A stretch of DNA of 64,000 nt from Pseudoduganella albidiflava. Its GTDB lineage: Bacteria > Pseudomonadota > Gammaproteobacteria > Burkholderiales > Burkholderiaceae_D. The stretch is from NCBI RefSeq assembly GCF_004322755.1, contig NZ_CP036401.1, forward strand, positions 4,030,001-4,094,000, written 5' to 3'. The notes under the pieces are model-generated. The model searched no databases. It had not been told where the DNA came from and saw only the letters and a program-made list of their open reading frames with translations. The position numbers and the translations under genes are program-made. Positions 41,590 to 49,407 of the stretch are shown piece after piece (position 1 is the first letter of the stretch; each line of letters opens with the position of its first letter).

Positions 41590-42933
41590 CTACAGCATGA
41601 CCGGCTGGCCGTTGACCCGCACGTTCTCCAGCTGGAGGCCGGCGGTGCCCGTCGCGTCGAGCGAGGCTTTGTCCGCTTGCAGGGCGGCGGTACCCGTCGC
41701 GCCGAGCGAGGCCTTGTCCAGCTGCACGTCGATATCCTTCAGCAGGATGCCGGCGATTTCGGTCTGGCCCGGGTTCGGCGCGATCTTGCCGAAGGCGCCG
41801 AAGCGCCCCTTGATGTCCACCAGGCTGATGTTGCGCACCACCGACTTCGGCGGCGGGGCGCCTTTCAGGTCGAAGTACTGCGTCCATGGCCGGATCGCGA
41901 CGATCAGGCCGCGGCTGGAATCGAGCGTCAGGCCGCGGAAGTGGATGTTTTCGTAATGCTGCGGCGTGTCGGCGCGCAGCTTCAGCACAGCCACGTTGGA
42001 CACGCCGGGGCCCACCTTGCAGTTCTCGACCAGCACGTCGTGCACCAGCGTGGCTTCGCTGCCCAGCGTCATCACGCCATGGCCGCGGCGGAATTCGCAG
42101 TTGCGCACGCGGATATGCTCGACGGGCGGGCTGTCCTGGTCCTGCAGCGCGTGCGGGCCCTTCGAGCCCTTGGCGGCGATGCAGTCGTCCGTCACCGAGA
42201 AATAGCAGCCGTCGACCGTTACTCGCTGACAGCTGTCCAGGTCGATGCCATCGGTGCTGGGCGCCTGCTTGTAGTCGTCCGGCACCTCGAAGCGCGCGCC
42301 CCGCACCGTCACGTCCTGGCAGCGGTACAGGTGCAGGTTCCAGAATTGCGAATCCTTGAACGTGACGCCTTCGACGGTCACGTTGCGCGAACGTTCGATC
42401 AGGGCCAGGCGGGCGCGCGGCACGCTGATGTTGGCAAAGTTGTGCGGGTCGGGCGCCGCGTTGCGCAGTTTCCAGAACAGGTCCCAGATGGGCCGGCCGG
42501 CGCCATCGAGCGTGCCCTTGCCGGTGATCTTCAGGCCATCGCAGCCGCTGGCATTGATCAGGGCCGGATTGAAGTTCGGCGCGAAGTGCCCTTCGATGCG
42601 CGTGCGCCGCGCCGGGAAATGGCTCAGGTCCGTCGAGCATTTCAGCACGGCGCCCTGCTCCAGGTGCAGGTGCACGCCCGGCTTCAGGAACAGCGCGCCG
42701 CTGACGAACACGCCGGCCGGCACCACTACCGTGCCGCCACCCTGCCCCGCGGCGTGGTCGATGGCTTGCTGGATCGCGGCGGTGTTGACGGTGCGATCGT
42801 CGGCGACGGCGCCGAAGCCGGTGATCGGGAAGCGCCTGGCGTCGCCAAGGGTCGCGCACGCCGGCAATGCGAGGAACGGCGCGGCGAGCAGCGACAGGGC
42901 GAAGTGACGGCGGTGGCTGGAGTGGTGGGACAT
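41590..42933 (-). CDS. GH28 polygalacturonase-family enzyme
   Basis: 447 residues from ATG 42933 (GAGAGCC upstream). The N-terminus has twin Arg (SSHRRHFALSLLAAPF) and then LPACA, so it is exported, perhaps by Tat and as a lipoprotein. Right-handed beta-helix with GH28 active-site motifs: STDGIDLDS (Asp228), TDDC (Asp249/250), GHG (His285) and a basic LKLR. It hydrolyses polygalacturonan or a related uronate polymer. At the C-terminal end (about residues 403-432) a 15-residue block is duplicated, from a 45-base tandem repeat. Probably co-expressed with the esterase upstream. Confidence 0.9.
   Translation of the reverse strand: MSHHSSHRRHFALSLLAAPFLALPACATLGDARRFPITGFGAVADDRTVNTAAIQQAIDHAAGQGGGTVVVPAGVFVSGALFLKPGVHLHLEQGAVLKCSTDLSHFPARRTRIEGHFAPNFNPALINASGCDGLKITGKGTLDGAGRPIWDLFWKLRNAAPDPHNFANISVPRARLALIERSRNVTVEGVTFKDSQFWNLHLYRCQDVTVRGARFEVPDDYKQAPSTDGIDLDSCQRVTVDGCYFSVTDDCIAAKGSKGPHALQDQDSPPVEHIRVRNCEFRRGHGVMTLGSEATLVHDVLVENCKVGPGVSNVAVLKLRADTPQHYENIHFRGLTLDSSRGLIVAIRPWTQYFDLKGAPPPKSVVRNISLVDIKGRFGAFGKIAPNPGQTEIAGILLKDIDVQLDKASLGATGTAALQADKASLDATGTAGLQLENVRVNGQPVML
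41638..41727. repeat. 45-base tandem duplication in GH28 gene
   Basis: Two adjacent 45-base units (41638-41682, 41683-41727), about 87% alike. They encode a doubled DKASLxATGTAxLQ block near the end of the GH28 protein; the unit keeps the reading frame. Confidence 0.85.
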
Positions 42934-43046
42934 GCCGGCTCTCTCATGGACTGGAACCAGGCATGGTAGAGCCGGCCGCCGCGGCGGGCCAGCGGCACGC
43001 CCCATTCACTCAGGAACTTGAGCGGTGCCGCCGTGGTTCGTACGGG

Positions 43047-44009
43047 CTAGCTCTTGCGCTGCAGGTAGCCGTGCATGCCCAGCCAGCGCGTGAAGCCGTC
43101 GAACCATCCGGTGCTGGTGGTCGTCTTCGGATACATGCCGAAGCCGTGCCCGCCCTGCTCGTACAGGTGGAATTCCACCGGGCGCTTGGCCGCGCGCCAG
43201 CTGTCGACCAGGCCATAGCCGGCGTTGGCGAAGAACGGATCGTCCGCGGCCAGCGCCACGAACAGCGGCGGCGCGCCGGCCGGCGGCGTCACCGGCGACA
43301 GCGGGCCATAGATGTTGGCGATGAAGGCCGGCTTGGCATCCTGCCCGTACAGCGCGGTGGACAGCGTCAGCATGGCACCGGCCGAGAAGCCGGCCATGCC
43401 GATGCGGTCGCGGTCCACGCCCCACTCCGCCGCACGCGAGCGCACCAGCGCGAACGCGGCGCGTGCATCGGCGATCTGCGGCGCCAGTTCGACGGCGGGA
43501 TCCTGCTGCGGCCGCGGCTTGGCGGCGCCCGAGAACATCTCGGCCATGGCGCGCTCGAAGGCGGGCATGTCGGCCGGGGTCTGGTTCAGGCGGTACTTCA
43601 GCACGAACGCCGCCACGCCCTTGTCGGCCAGCGCGCGCGCCACGTCCCAGCCTTCGTTGTTCATCGACAGCGTGCGGAAGCCGCCGCCCGGCGCGACGAT
43701 CACGGCCGCACCGGTCGCCTTGCCCTTGGGCGGCAGGAACGGTGTCAGGGTGGCCACGGTCACGTTGCGGGCGAACACGCTGCCGTACTGCCGGTGCCAG
43801 GATTCCTGCACCGTCGCACCGGGCAGCGCCCCGGTGTCCAGCACGATCGCGTTGGGCTGCGCCGGCGCCGCGATCGGCGTCATCTTGTCGTCCTGCGCCA
43901 TCGCGGGCGGCGCGAAGGCACACGCCAGCGCCAAAGCGCCGGCAAGCAGTCCGGCCGTCAGCGGACGAATGGAACGGCGGTTTTTTTCCATGCAAATCTG
44001 GGCTTGCAT
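43047..44009 (-). CDS. Secreted alpha/beta hydrolase, acetyl-xylan-esterase-like
   Basis: 320 residues from ATG 44009, preceded by GGAGAGGAGATCGA. Signal peptide ends about residue 38 (PAMA). The alpha/beta-hydrolase fold is clear: oxyanion-type APGGGF (about 106-111), nucleophile Ser209 in GFSAG, acid Asp near 256 (AADDP) and His288 (GGHGFGMY). The family (BD-FAE/acetylxylan esterase-like) removes acetyl or feruloyl groups from plant polysaccharides. Next to GH28 and GH43 genes, it fits a pectin/xylan side-chain role. Specific ester is inference. Confidence 0.85.
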   Translation of the reverse strand: MQAQICMEKNRRSIRPLTAGLLAGALALACAFAPPAMAQDDKMTPIAAPAQPNAIVLDTGALPGATVQESWHRQYGSVFARNVTVATLTPFLPPKGKATGAAVIVAPGGGFRTLSMNNEGWDVARALADKGVAAFVLKYRLNQTPADMPAFERAMAEMFSGAAKPRPQQDPAVELAPQIADARAAFALVRSRAAEWGVDRDRIGMAGFSAGAMLTLSTALYGQDAKPAFIANIYGPLSPVTPPAGAPPLFVALAADDPFFANAGYGLVDSWRAAKRPVEFHLYEQGGHGFGMYPKTTTSTGWFDGFTRWLGMHGYLQRKS

Positions 44010-44316
44010 TCGATCTCCTCTCCAGGTTACGGCAATGCCGGGATGGCGCTTGCCGGCGATGCTCACGGTGATTCCCACGATGACGGTCGTGGCCCTGCCG
44101 GGCCATTCCGGTCACCGCCGGTAGCGCAAACAGTGCATATACCGTGCACTGAATGTTCGCATAAAGCAGGCGACAAAGATAGCGCAATCATAACTTTTGC
44201 AGCGTCGGCGCGGGCGTGGGGATACCGATTCGGGCATCCCTCCGCAGGCAAATGTGATTGGCGCGGGCAGTGACGGCGATGGCACACTCGCCGCTCCTGT
44301 CTACTCTCCCGATCCC
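44010..44316. promoter_or_regulatory. Divergent control region esterase / GH43
   Basis: 307 bases between divergent genes. It contains a 21-base palindrome with arms CAGTGCA (44131-44137) and TGCACTG (44145-44151), and just before it GGTAGCGCAAAC (about 44120-44131), a half site resembling the LacI-type operator at 24673-24688. Both genes could share one regulator. Confidence 0.5.
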
Positions 44317-45339
44317 ATGCCATACCGTTCCCTGCCCCTGATTGCCGCCCTGGTCTTCGCGTTGCCGGCCGGCGCCGCGCCCGTCTTCGACAATCCGCTC
44401 GTGCCGCAGCGCGCCGATCCGCACGTGACGCTGCAGGCCGACGGCTATTACTACCTGACGGCGACCGCCCCCGAGTACGACCGCATCGAGGTGCGCCGCG
44501 CGCGCGACCTGAACGGCATCGGCAAGGGCGAGAGCAAGGTTGTCTGGCGCAGCCACGCCACTGGCCCCATGAGCCGGAACATCTGGGCGCCGGAAATGCA
44601 CCGGATCGATGGCAAGTGGTACATCTATTTCACGGCCGGACGCGACGATGCGCCGCTGGATATCCGCCTGTACGTGCTGGAAAACGACGCGGCCAATCCG
44701 CTCGAGGGAACATGGCAGGAGCGCGGGCAGCTGAAGACGGGCTGGGAAGTGTTCGCGCTCGACGCCACCACCTTCGCCCTCGACGGCCGGCGCTACCTGC
44801 TGTGGACCCAGCGCCCGCCCACGGCCGACAAGCACATGACGGCCGTGTATATCGCTGAAATGGATACGCCGCTGTCGATCAAGGGCCCGGCAACCCTGCT
44901 GACCACGCCCGAGTACGCGTGGGAAAAGGTGAAGTTCGACGTCAACGAAGCGCCGGCCGTGCTGGTGAAGAATGGCCGCGTGTTCGTCACCTATTCGGCC
45001 AGCGCGACCGATGCCAATTACGCGCTGGGCATGCTGACGGCCGATGCCGGCGCGAACCTGCTCGACGCCGCCTCATGGACCAAGTCGCCGCGCCCCGTCT
45101 TCGCCAGCAGCAAGGCCGCCGGCCAGTATGGCCCCGGGCACAATTCGTTCACCACCACGCCGGATGGCAAGACCGACATCCTGGTCTATCACGCGCGCGG
45201 CTACGAGCACATTCCCGGCGATTCGCTGAACGATCCGAACCGGCATACCCGCGCGCAGGCGATCGCGTGGCGTGCGGATGGCACGCCCGATTTCGGCGAG
45301 CCTGTGGCGGACAAGGCGGCGGCAGCGAGTCGCCCCTGA
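44317..45339 (+). CDS. GH43 glycosidase, single domain (arabinofuranosidase-like)
   Basis: 340 residues from ATG 44317, with a signal peptide ending around residue 19 (PAGAA). The propeller starts VPQRADPHVTLQADG (first Asp), and continues NIWAPEMHRIDGKWYIYFTAG, ALDATTFALDGRRYLLW (second Asp) and FDVNEAPAVLVKNG (Glu), the GH43 triad. The fold resembles exo-arabinofuranosidase subgroups acting on arabinan side chains. It is divergent from the esterase and lies near GH28, consistent with pectin arabinan. Exact activity unproven. Confidence 0.87.
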   Translation: MPYRSLPLIAALVFALPAGAAPVFDNPLVPQRADPHVTLQADGYYYLTATAPEYDRIEVRRARDLNGIGKGESKVVWRSHATGPMSRNIWAPEMHRIDGKWYIYFTAGRDDAPLDIRLYVLENDAANPLEGTWQERGQLKTGWEVFALDATTFALDGRRYLLWTQRPPTADKHMTAVYIAEMDTPLSIKGPATLLTTPEYAWEKVKFDVNEAPAVLVKNGRVFVTYSASATDANYALGMLTADAGANLLDAASWTKSPRPVFASSKAAGQYGPGHNSFTTTPDGKTDILVYHARGYEHIPGDSLNDPNRHTRAQAIAWRADGTPDFGEPVADKAAAASRP

Positions 45340-45591
45340 TTGCTGGACGTGGCTACAGCCCACCACACTGCCTTCATTTGCGCCGGCATATTGTCGCGCA
45401 TCGTCGAGAATCCGGAATCGTTCGTCGACATCGAAAATTCCAGACATCTGAATACAAAGTTTGACAGACAGAGCGCGGACAGGACGGCATACTCGACAGC
45501 GCTATACGCCTGAGCAGACTGTGGCATGCGCTGACACATGTTCGGCCCGCTGTTGCTGCCCCGCGTGACTGGAAATCTCTCGAAGGTATTG

Positions 45592-46026
45592 ATGAAAATG
45601 ACGAAATCGCTTTTGGTGGCACTGATTATTGCCGGCGCCACCCAACACGCAGTACAAGCGCAAACCCTGACCGAAGGCCTTTCCAGCCTGGGCAAGGCGG
45701 CTGGCGCGATCGCTGGCCTCCGGGCGCCCGGTTTCGGGCATTCCGGCAAATCGACATCCAACAGCCCTGACGATCCCGTATTCGGGCAGCCCCGTGTCGA
45801 AGCGCGCGCCCACCCGAAATATCCTGACAAGGAATGGCCGGACAAGATGATTGAAGGCTATATCGCGCGTGACAGTTATGGTTGCCCGGCGTTCTTTGCA
45901 AACGGAGATTCCATGTTCGTTTACAGCTTCGACAAGTTCGAACAGAAAGTCAACGGCGCATGGGTAGCGCTTGACATCATGAAACTGGCGAAAGAAGTAC
46001 CACAGCATTGCACGGGCGGCGGCTGA
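45592..46026 (+). CDS. Small secreted hypothetical protein
   Basis: 144 residues from ATG 45592, with a clear signal peptide (MTKSLLVALIIAGATQHAVQAQ, cleaved about residue 24). The mature part has a Gly/Ser-rich segment (about 38-58), then a compact domain with two cysteines (DSYGCPAFFANG and PQHCTGGG) that could form a disulfide. No family recognised. It lies in a group of small unknowns downstream of the GH genes. Confidence 0.65.
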   Translation: MKMTKSLLVALIIAGATQHAVQAQTLTEGLSSLGKAAGAIAGLRAPGFGHSGKSTSNSPDDPVFGQPRVEARAHPKYPDKEWPDKMIEGYIARDSYGCPAFFANGDSMFVYSFDKFEQKVNGAWVALDIMKLAKEVPQHCTGGG

Positions 46027-46116
46027 CGTACCTCTCAGCCTGGATATGGCCTGGGCCATCAGGCGCTTGTCACGGCCGGCCGTTGCCGCTCCGTTGCGAA
46101 CGGCCAGCCACAGTGT

Positions 46117-46389
46117 CTAATTGTTGAGGCGATAAATCCGCTCGATCTCGACGGGAGACAGCCTCGACAGGCACTCTTCGACGGCCGCGGCTTCGACCGA
46201 CTGAGGAAAATACATGGTGATAATCTCACCGCCCGGTCGCTGTTCCGACGATTGATACTCATGCGGCAAGTCACATTCGTCGCCGAGATAATCGGAAATG
46301 ACATCGAACAGTTCATAGTCCTTGATGACGACGATGCATCGATTGTCTTCGTCCAATCCGATCTCGATGTGTGGAAGAATCCGCTTCAT
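46117..46389 (-). CDS. Small hypothetical protein
   Basis: 90 residues from ATG 46389 (GGAGAG upstream). Acidic, with alternating strands and helices (CIVVIKDYELFDVISDYLG, then EIITMYFPQSVEAAAVEECLSRL and IYRLNN), no signal peptide. No family recognised; composition resembles small cytosolic immunity-like proteins, but nothing proves it. It is 28 bases downstream of another small gene on the same strand, and a possible REP half site lies between them. Confidence 0.55.
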   Translation of the reverse strand: MKRILPHIEIGLDEDNRCIVVIKDYELFDVISDYLGDECDLPHEYQSSEQRPGGEIITMYFPQSVEAAAVEECLSRLSPVEIERIYRLNN

Positions 46390-46417
46390 CAGCACTCTCC
46401 AGCAACGGGGACAGTTA

Positions 46418-46858
46418 TTAATTACCGGCCTGGCACTTCACGCCGATGACATTGTTATAGGTGCCCATCGGCCAGCTGGTGGCGCGCCACCGATAGGTAC
46501 CTGGCCCGATGAAACGCATTTCCCACTCGCGATATTCGTCGGGAACGCCCGCCAGCTCCGGACCATATTGGATGACAAGCACGTTGGGCGCCTGGCTGAC
46601 GATCGATGCCGAATAACGTTCGATCGCCGGCCCGTCGGCGACACGCCATTTCCGGTCGTTCCTGAAAACCAGCGTCTTCCGGTCGGCTGACACCTCGAAA
46701 TGCTGGTGCAGGTTATCCTGGCGGCACCCATATTTGTGTTGCGCGCTTTCCGCCCACATGCCTTCGAGGAGCGACCAGTCGAAAGTATCCTGAGCGCTGG
46801 CGGATGTCGACGCCAGGGCTGCAGCAACAGTGATGGACACGATAAAGCTTCTGGTCAT
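46418..46858 (-). CDS. Secreted hypothetical protein, lipocalin-like size
   Basis: 146 residues with a signal peptide ending about residue 22 (ASAQDT). The mature domain has regular short strands (LVFRNDRKWRVAD, NVLVIQYGP, EWEMRFIGPGTYRWRA) and two Cys (YGCRQDN and VKCQAGN), suggesting a small exported beta-barrel or beta-sandwich with a disulfide. No family recognised. It and the following small gene are transcribed together; the stop codon lies inside the repeat-like stretch 46405-46424. Confidence 0.65.
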   Translation of the reverse strand: MTRSFIVSITVAAALASTSASAQDTFDWSLLEGMWAESAQHKYGCRQDNLHQHFEVSADRKTLVFRNDRKWRVADGPAIERYSASIVSQAPNVLVIQYGPELAGVPDEYREWEMRFIGPGTYRWRATSWPMGTYNNVIGVKCQAGN

Positions 46859-47083
46859 TCATGGCTCCGTGGTTATTCTGGATGGCTGATGAATGGCAGA
46901 TATTGGCCGGTTCCAGAGGATTGTCACCACAGATTGTATGTTGTTGCCATCCAGAAATACAAATCATTTTGTCAGCTGGCTCACCCTGCCTTGTGAGCGC
47001 CCATTTAAAAGTGTCCGCCAGCGTATGGCGGTGGAAGAAACCGGGCGCTGGATCCATCGCCAGCATTCCAGCTAAAAAGCGCG

Positions 47084-47512
47084 TCACGGCACCCAGTAAA
47101 TAAACAATTCACGCGCCTCGCCAAAACGGTCCAGCGTGACCCGCCGCCGCTGCTCGACGCCCTTCGACGTGGCGGACACCGTGTAGGTGCCCGGCGGCAG
47201 CTTGAGGTAGACCAGCGGACCGCTGCCGGCCAGCTTGAAGACGGGGCCCTGCCGCACGTCCTCGACCACCAGCGCGACATTGCCCAGCTTGGCGCCGGTG
47301 TCGTGCACGGCGAAGGCCAGCCGCAGGTTGAACGCGGCCCGCATCGTTTCCAGCGCGGCGCGTTCGTCCACCGAGTTCCCGCCGCTGGCATAGGTCACCG
47401 TGCCGATGGTACCGGTCCGCAGTTTTCCCTGGGCCAGCGCGGCGCCGGCGGGCAGTGCCGCGCATGCCAGGGCCACGCACAACGCGCGCGCCATTCGTCC
47501 GATGTCGATCAT
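47084..47512 (-). CDS. Secreted carboxypeptidase-regulatory-like beta-sandwich protein
   Basis: 142 residues from ATG 47512, which overlaps the LysR stop by four bases (ATGA). Signal peptide ends about residue 28 (AALAQ). The C-terminal part (residues about 80-142: VALVVEDV, GPLVYLKLPPGTYTVSATSKGVEQRRRVTL) has the PPGxYxVxA pattern of carboxypeptidase-regulatory-like domains. Function unknown. Coupled translation with a LysR regulator is unusual for a secreted protein. Confidence 0.7.
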   Translation of the reverse strand: MIDIGRMARALCVALACAALPAGAALAQGKLRTGTIGTVTYASGGNSVDERAALETMRAAFNLRLAFAVHDTGAKLGNVALVVEDVRQGPVFKLAGSGPLVYLKLPPGTYTVSATSKGVEQRRRVTLDRFGEARELFIYWVP

Positions 47513-48465
47513 GCCGGTCCTCCGTTGCTCGCCTTGCCGCGCCGTTTCCCCGCATGGCTGCCCGCCCCCGCCGACGCGGCCGACCGAGCCTGGTCGGCCA
47601 GCGCGAGGAAATTGGCCACCTTCGCCGACGGTTCGGCGTCGCGCGAGGCCAGCGCGAGGTTGGTGACGACCTTCACGTCGGCGATGTCCACATAGACCAC
47701 GCCTTCGGCACGGATCTGGCTCACGGAAGCAGGCACGATCGAGACGCCGAATTCGGCGGAGACCAAATTGACGACCGACGACAGCTGCGGCGCCTGCTGG
47801 CCCGGCACCGGCTCGAAGCCGGCCAGCCGGCACGCGTTCAGGATCTCATCGTGCAGCATCGGGCTTTCCTCGCGGGGAATCAGTACGAAGGCTTCGCCGG
47901 CCAGCGCCGTCAGCGGAATGCGGCGGCTCTTCGCCAGCCGGTGGCCGGCCGGCAGTACCACCTTCATCGGCTCGCTGGCGATCTGGTACAGCGCGATGCC
48001 GGCGAACGAGTGAGTGCCGGGGCGCATCAGCGCCAGGTCGAGCCGGCCCTCTTCCAGCAAGGCCAGCAACTGGGTCGTGGTGCCTTCGGTCAAGGTCAGC
48101 GCGACGCCGGGATAGGTGGCCCGGAAGGCCCGGATCAGCGCGCGCACGATCGGGTGAAACGCCGCGGACGCCGTCAAGCCAAGGTGAACGTGGCCCGTTT
48201 CGCCCCGGCCCGCGCGTTGCGCATTTGCAACAGCACTTTGCGCATCGTTCAGCAGCCGTTTTGCGTCGACCATCAGGGCCTTGCCGGCTTCGGTGAGCGA
48301 CATGCCATGGCCGGTGCGATGGAACAGCGGCACGTCCAGTTCCCGCTCCAGCGTGAGGATCTGCTGGCTCAGCGGGGGTTGGCCGATGCCCAGGCGTTCC
48401 GCGGCCCGGGTCACGTTACCCTCCTCGGCCACGGCCACGAAGTAGCGGAGTCGTCTTAATTCCAT
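47509..48465 (-). CDS. LysR-family transcriptional regulator
   Basis: 318 residues. The N-terminal winged helix is canonical (MELRRLRYFVAVAEEGNVTRAAERLGIGQPPLSQQI), followed by a substrate-binding domain (about 90-295) with HLGLTASAAFHPIVRALI and a C-terminal Ala/Gly/Lys-rich tail. It is divergent from sdhCDAB but need not control it; a Ben/Cat-like group of LysR proteins shows similar first residues. The next gene overlaps its stop. Effector unknown. Confidence 0.9.
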   Translation of the reverse strand: MELRRLRYFVAVAEEGNVTRAAERLGIGQPPLSQQILTLERELDVPLFHRTGHGMSLTEAGKALMVDAKRLLNDAQSAVANAQRAGRGETGHVHLGLTASAAFHPIVRALIRAFRATYPGVALTLTEGTTTQLLALLEEGRLDLALMRPGTHSFAGIALYQIASEPMKVVLPAGHRLAKSRRIPLTALAGEAFVLIPREESPMLHDEILNACRLAGFEPVPGQQAPQLSSVVNLVSAEFGVSIVPASVSQIRAEGVVYVDIADVKVVTNLALASRDAEPSAKVANFLALADQARSAASAGAGSHAGKRRGKASNGGPA

Positions 48466-48570
48466 GACAATTTTCCGATCCGGTATCTGACTATCATCTG
48501 GATTCTAAACGTTTCATATATTGGACAGTATAGCGGCATTTCACGATAATCCACGCCTTGCAACCTGCGT

Positions 48571-48588
48571 TGACCATGGGCATGGTCA
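48571..48588. promoter_or_regulatory. Perfect palindrome before sdhC
   Basis: TGACCATG-GG-CATGGTCA, perfect eight-base arms, 35 bases before the sdhC start codon, in the LysR/sdh intergenic region. It overlaps a possible -35 (TTGACC at 48570-48575). Likely an operator or an mRNA hairpin close to the start of transcription. Confidence 0.5.
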
Positions 48589-48623
48589 CGCGCGGGATTT
48601 AAAAACCAGGTGAGAGGTCTCCA

Positions 48624-49040
48624 ATGGCTGTACAAGAAACCCAGAGAAAAGCGCGACGAGAGTTCCGCAACATCCACGTGACAGAGCTGTCGAATTACCG
48701 GATGCCGTTCTCGGCAATCGTTTCGATCCTGCACCGTATCAGCGGCATGCTGCTGTTCGTGCTGCTGCCCTTCATCCTGTACCTGCTGCAGGAATCCATC
48801 CGCTCCGAGATTTCGTTCGCGCACTTCCAGGGCATCGCCCAGCACCCGCTCAGCAAGCTCGTGATCCTGGCCCTGGTGTGGGGCTACATGCACCACTTCT
48901 GCGCCGGCATCCGCCACCTGGTGATGGATACCCACATCGGCCTGGACAAGGATTCGGCCCGCAAGACGTCGGTGGCCGTGCTGGTCATCAGCCTGGCGGT
49001 GACCTTCCTGGTCGCCCTGAAACTGTTCGGAGTGTTCTGA
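48624..49040 (+). CDS. sdhC: Succinate dehydrogenase cytochrome b556 subunit
   Basis: 138 residues. Three membrane helices (about 36-56, 73-95, 113-136). HRISGMLLFVLLPFILYLL and HHFCAGIRHLVMDTHIGL carry the conserved SdhC signature; the His in the latter is the usual haem ligand. Part of complex II: anchors SdhAB and passes electrons to ubiquinone. It ends one base before sdhD starts (TGA, G, ATG region), so all four sdh genes are one operon. Confidence 0.96.
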   Translation: MAVQETQRKARREFRNIHVTELSNYRMPFSAIVSILHRISGMLLFVLLPFILYLLQESIRSEISFAHFQGIAQHPLSKLVILALVWGYMHHFCAGIRHLVMDTHIGLDKDSARKTSVAVLVISLAVTFLVALKLFGVF

Positions 49041-49041
49041 G

Positions 49042-49404
49042 ATGAAAAACAATATCGGACCGAAGCGCCTCGTCGTCGGCGCCCACTACGGCCTGGGCGA
49101 ATTCCTCGCGCAGCGCGCCACCGCCATCGTGATGGTGGTGTACACCGTCGTGCTGCTGGCCGCTTTCCTCACCGGGAACAACTTCTCGTATGAAGGCTGG
49201 GCCGGGCTGTTCGCGCAGACCTGGTTCAAGCTGTTCACGCTGGCCACCCTGATCGGCCTGTTCTATCACGCCTGGGTCGGCGTCGTTTCCGTCTACCAGG
49301 ACTACATCAAGAACGTCGGTGTTCGCTTCCTCATTCAAACCGCGTCGGCCATGTGGCTGATCGCGTGCGCCGTGTGGTCGGTGCAGATCCTCTGGAGTGT
49401 GTAA
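49042..49404 (+). CDS. sdhD: Succinate dehydrogenase membrane anchor subunit
   Basis: 120 residues with three membrane helices (about 28-48, 58-82, 94-118). NIGPKRLVVGAHYGLGEFLAQRATA and FYHAWVGVVSVYQDYIKN are typical of beta-proteobacterial SdhD; the His-Ala-Trp segment and Tyr-x-Asp near it match the haem/quinone site. Completes the membrane part of complex II. Followed after three bases by sdhA. Confidence 0.95.
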   Translation: MKNNIGPKRLVVGAHYGLGEFLAQRATAIVMVVYTVVLLAAFLTGNNFSYEGWAGLFAQTWFKLFTLATLIGLFYHAWVGVVSVYQDYIKNVGVRFLIQTASAMWLIACAVWSVQILWSV

Positions 49405-49407
49405 ATC

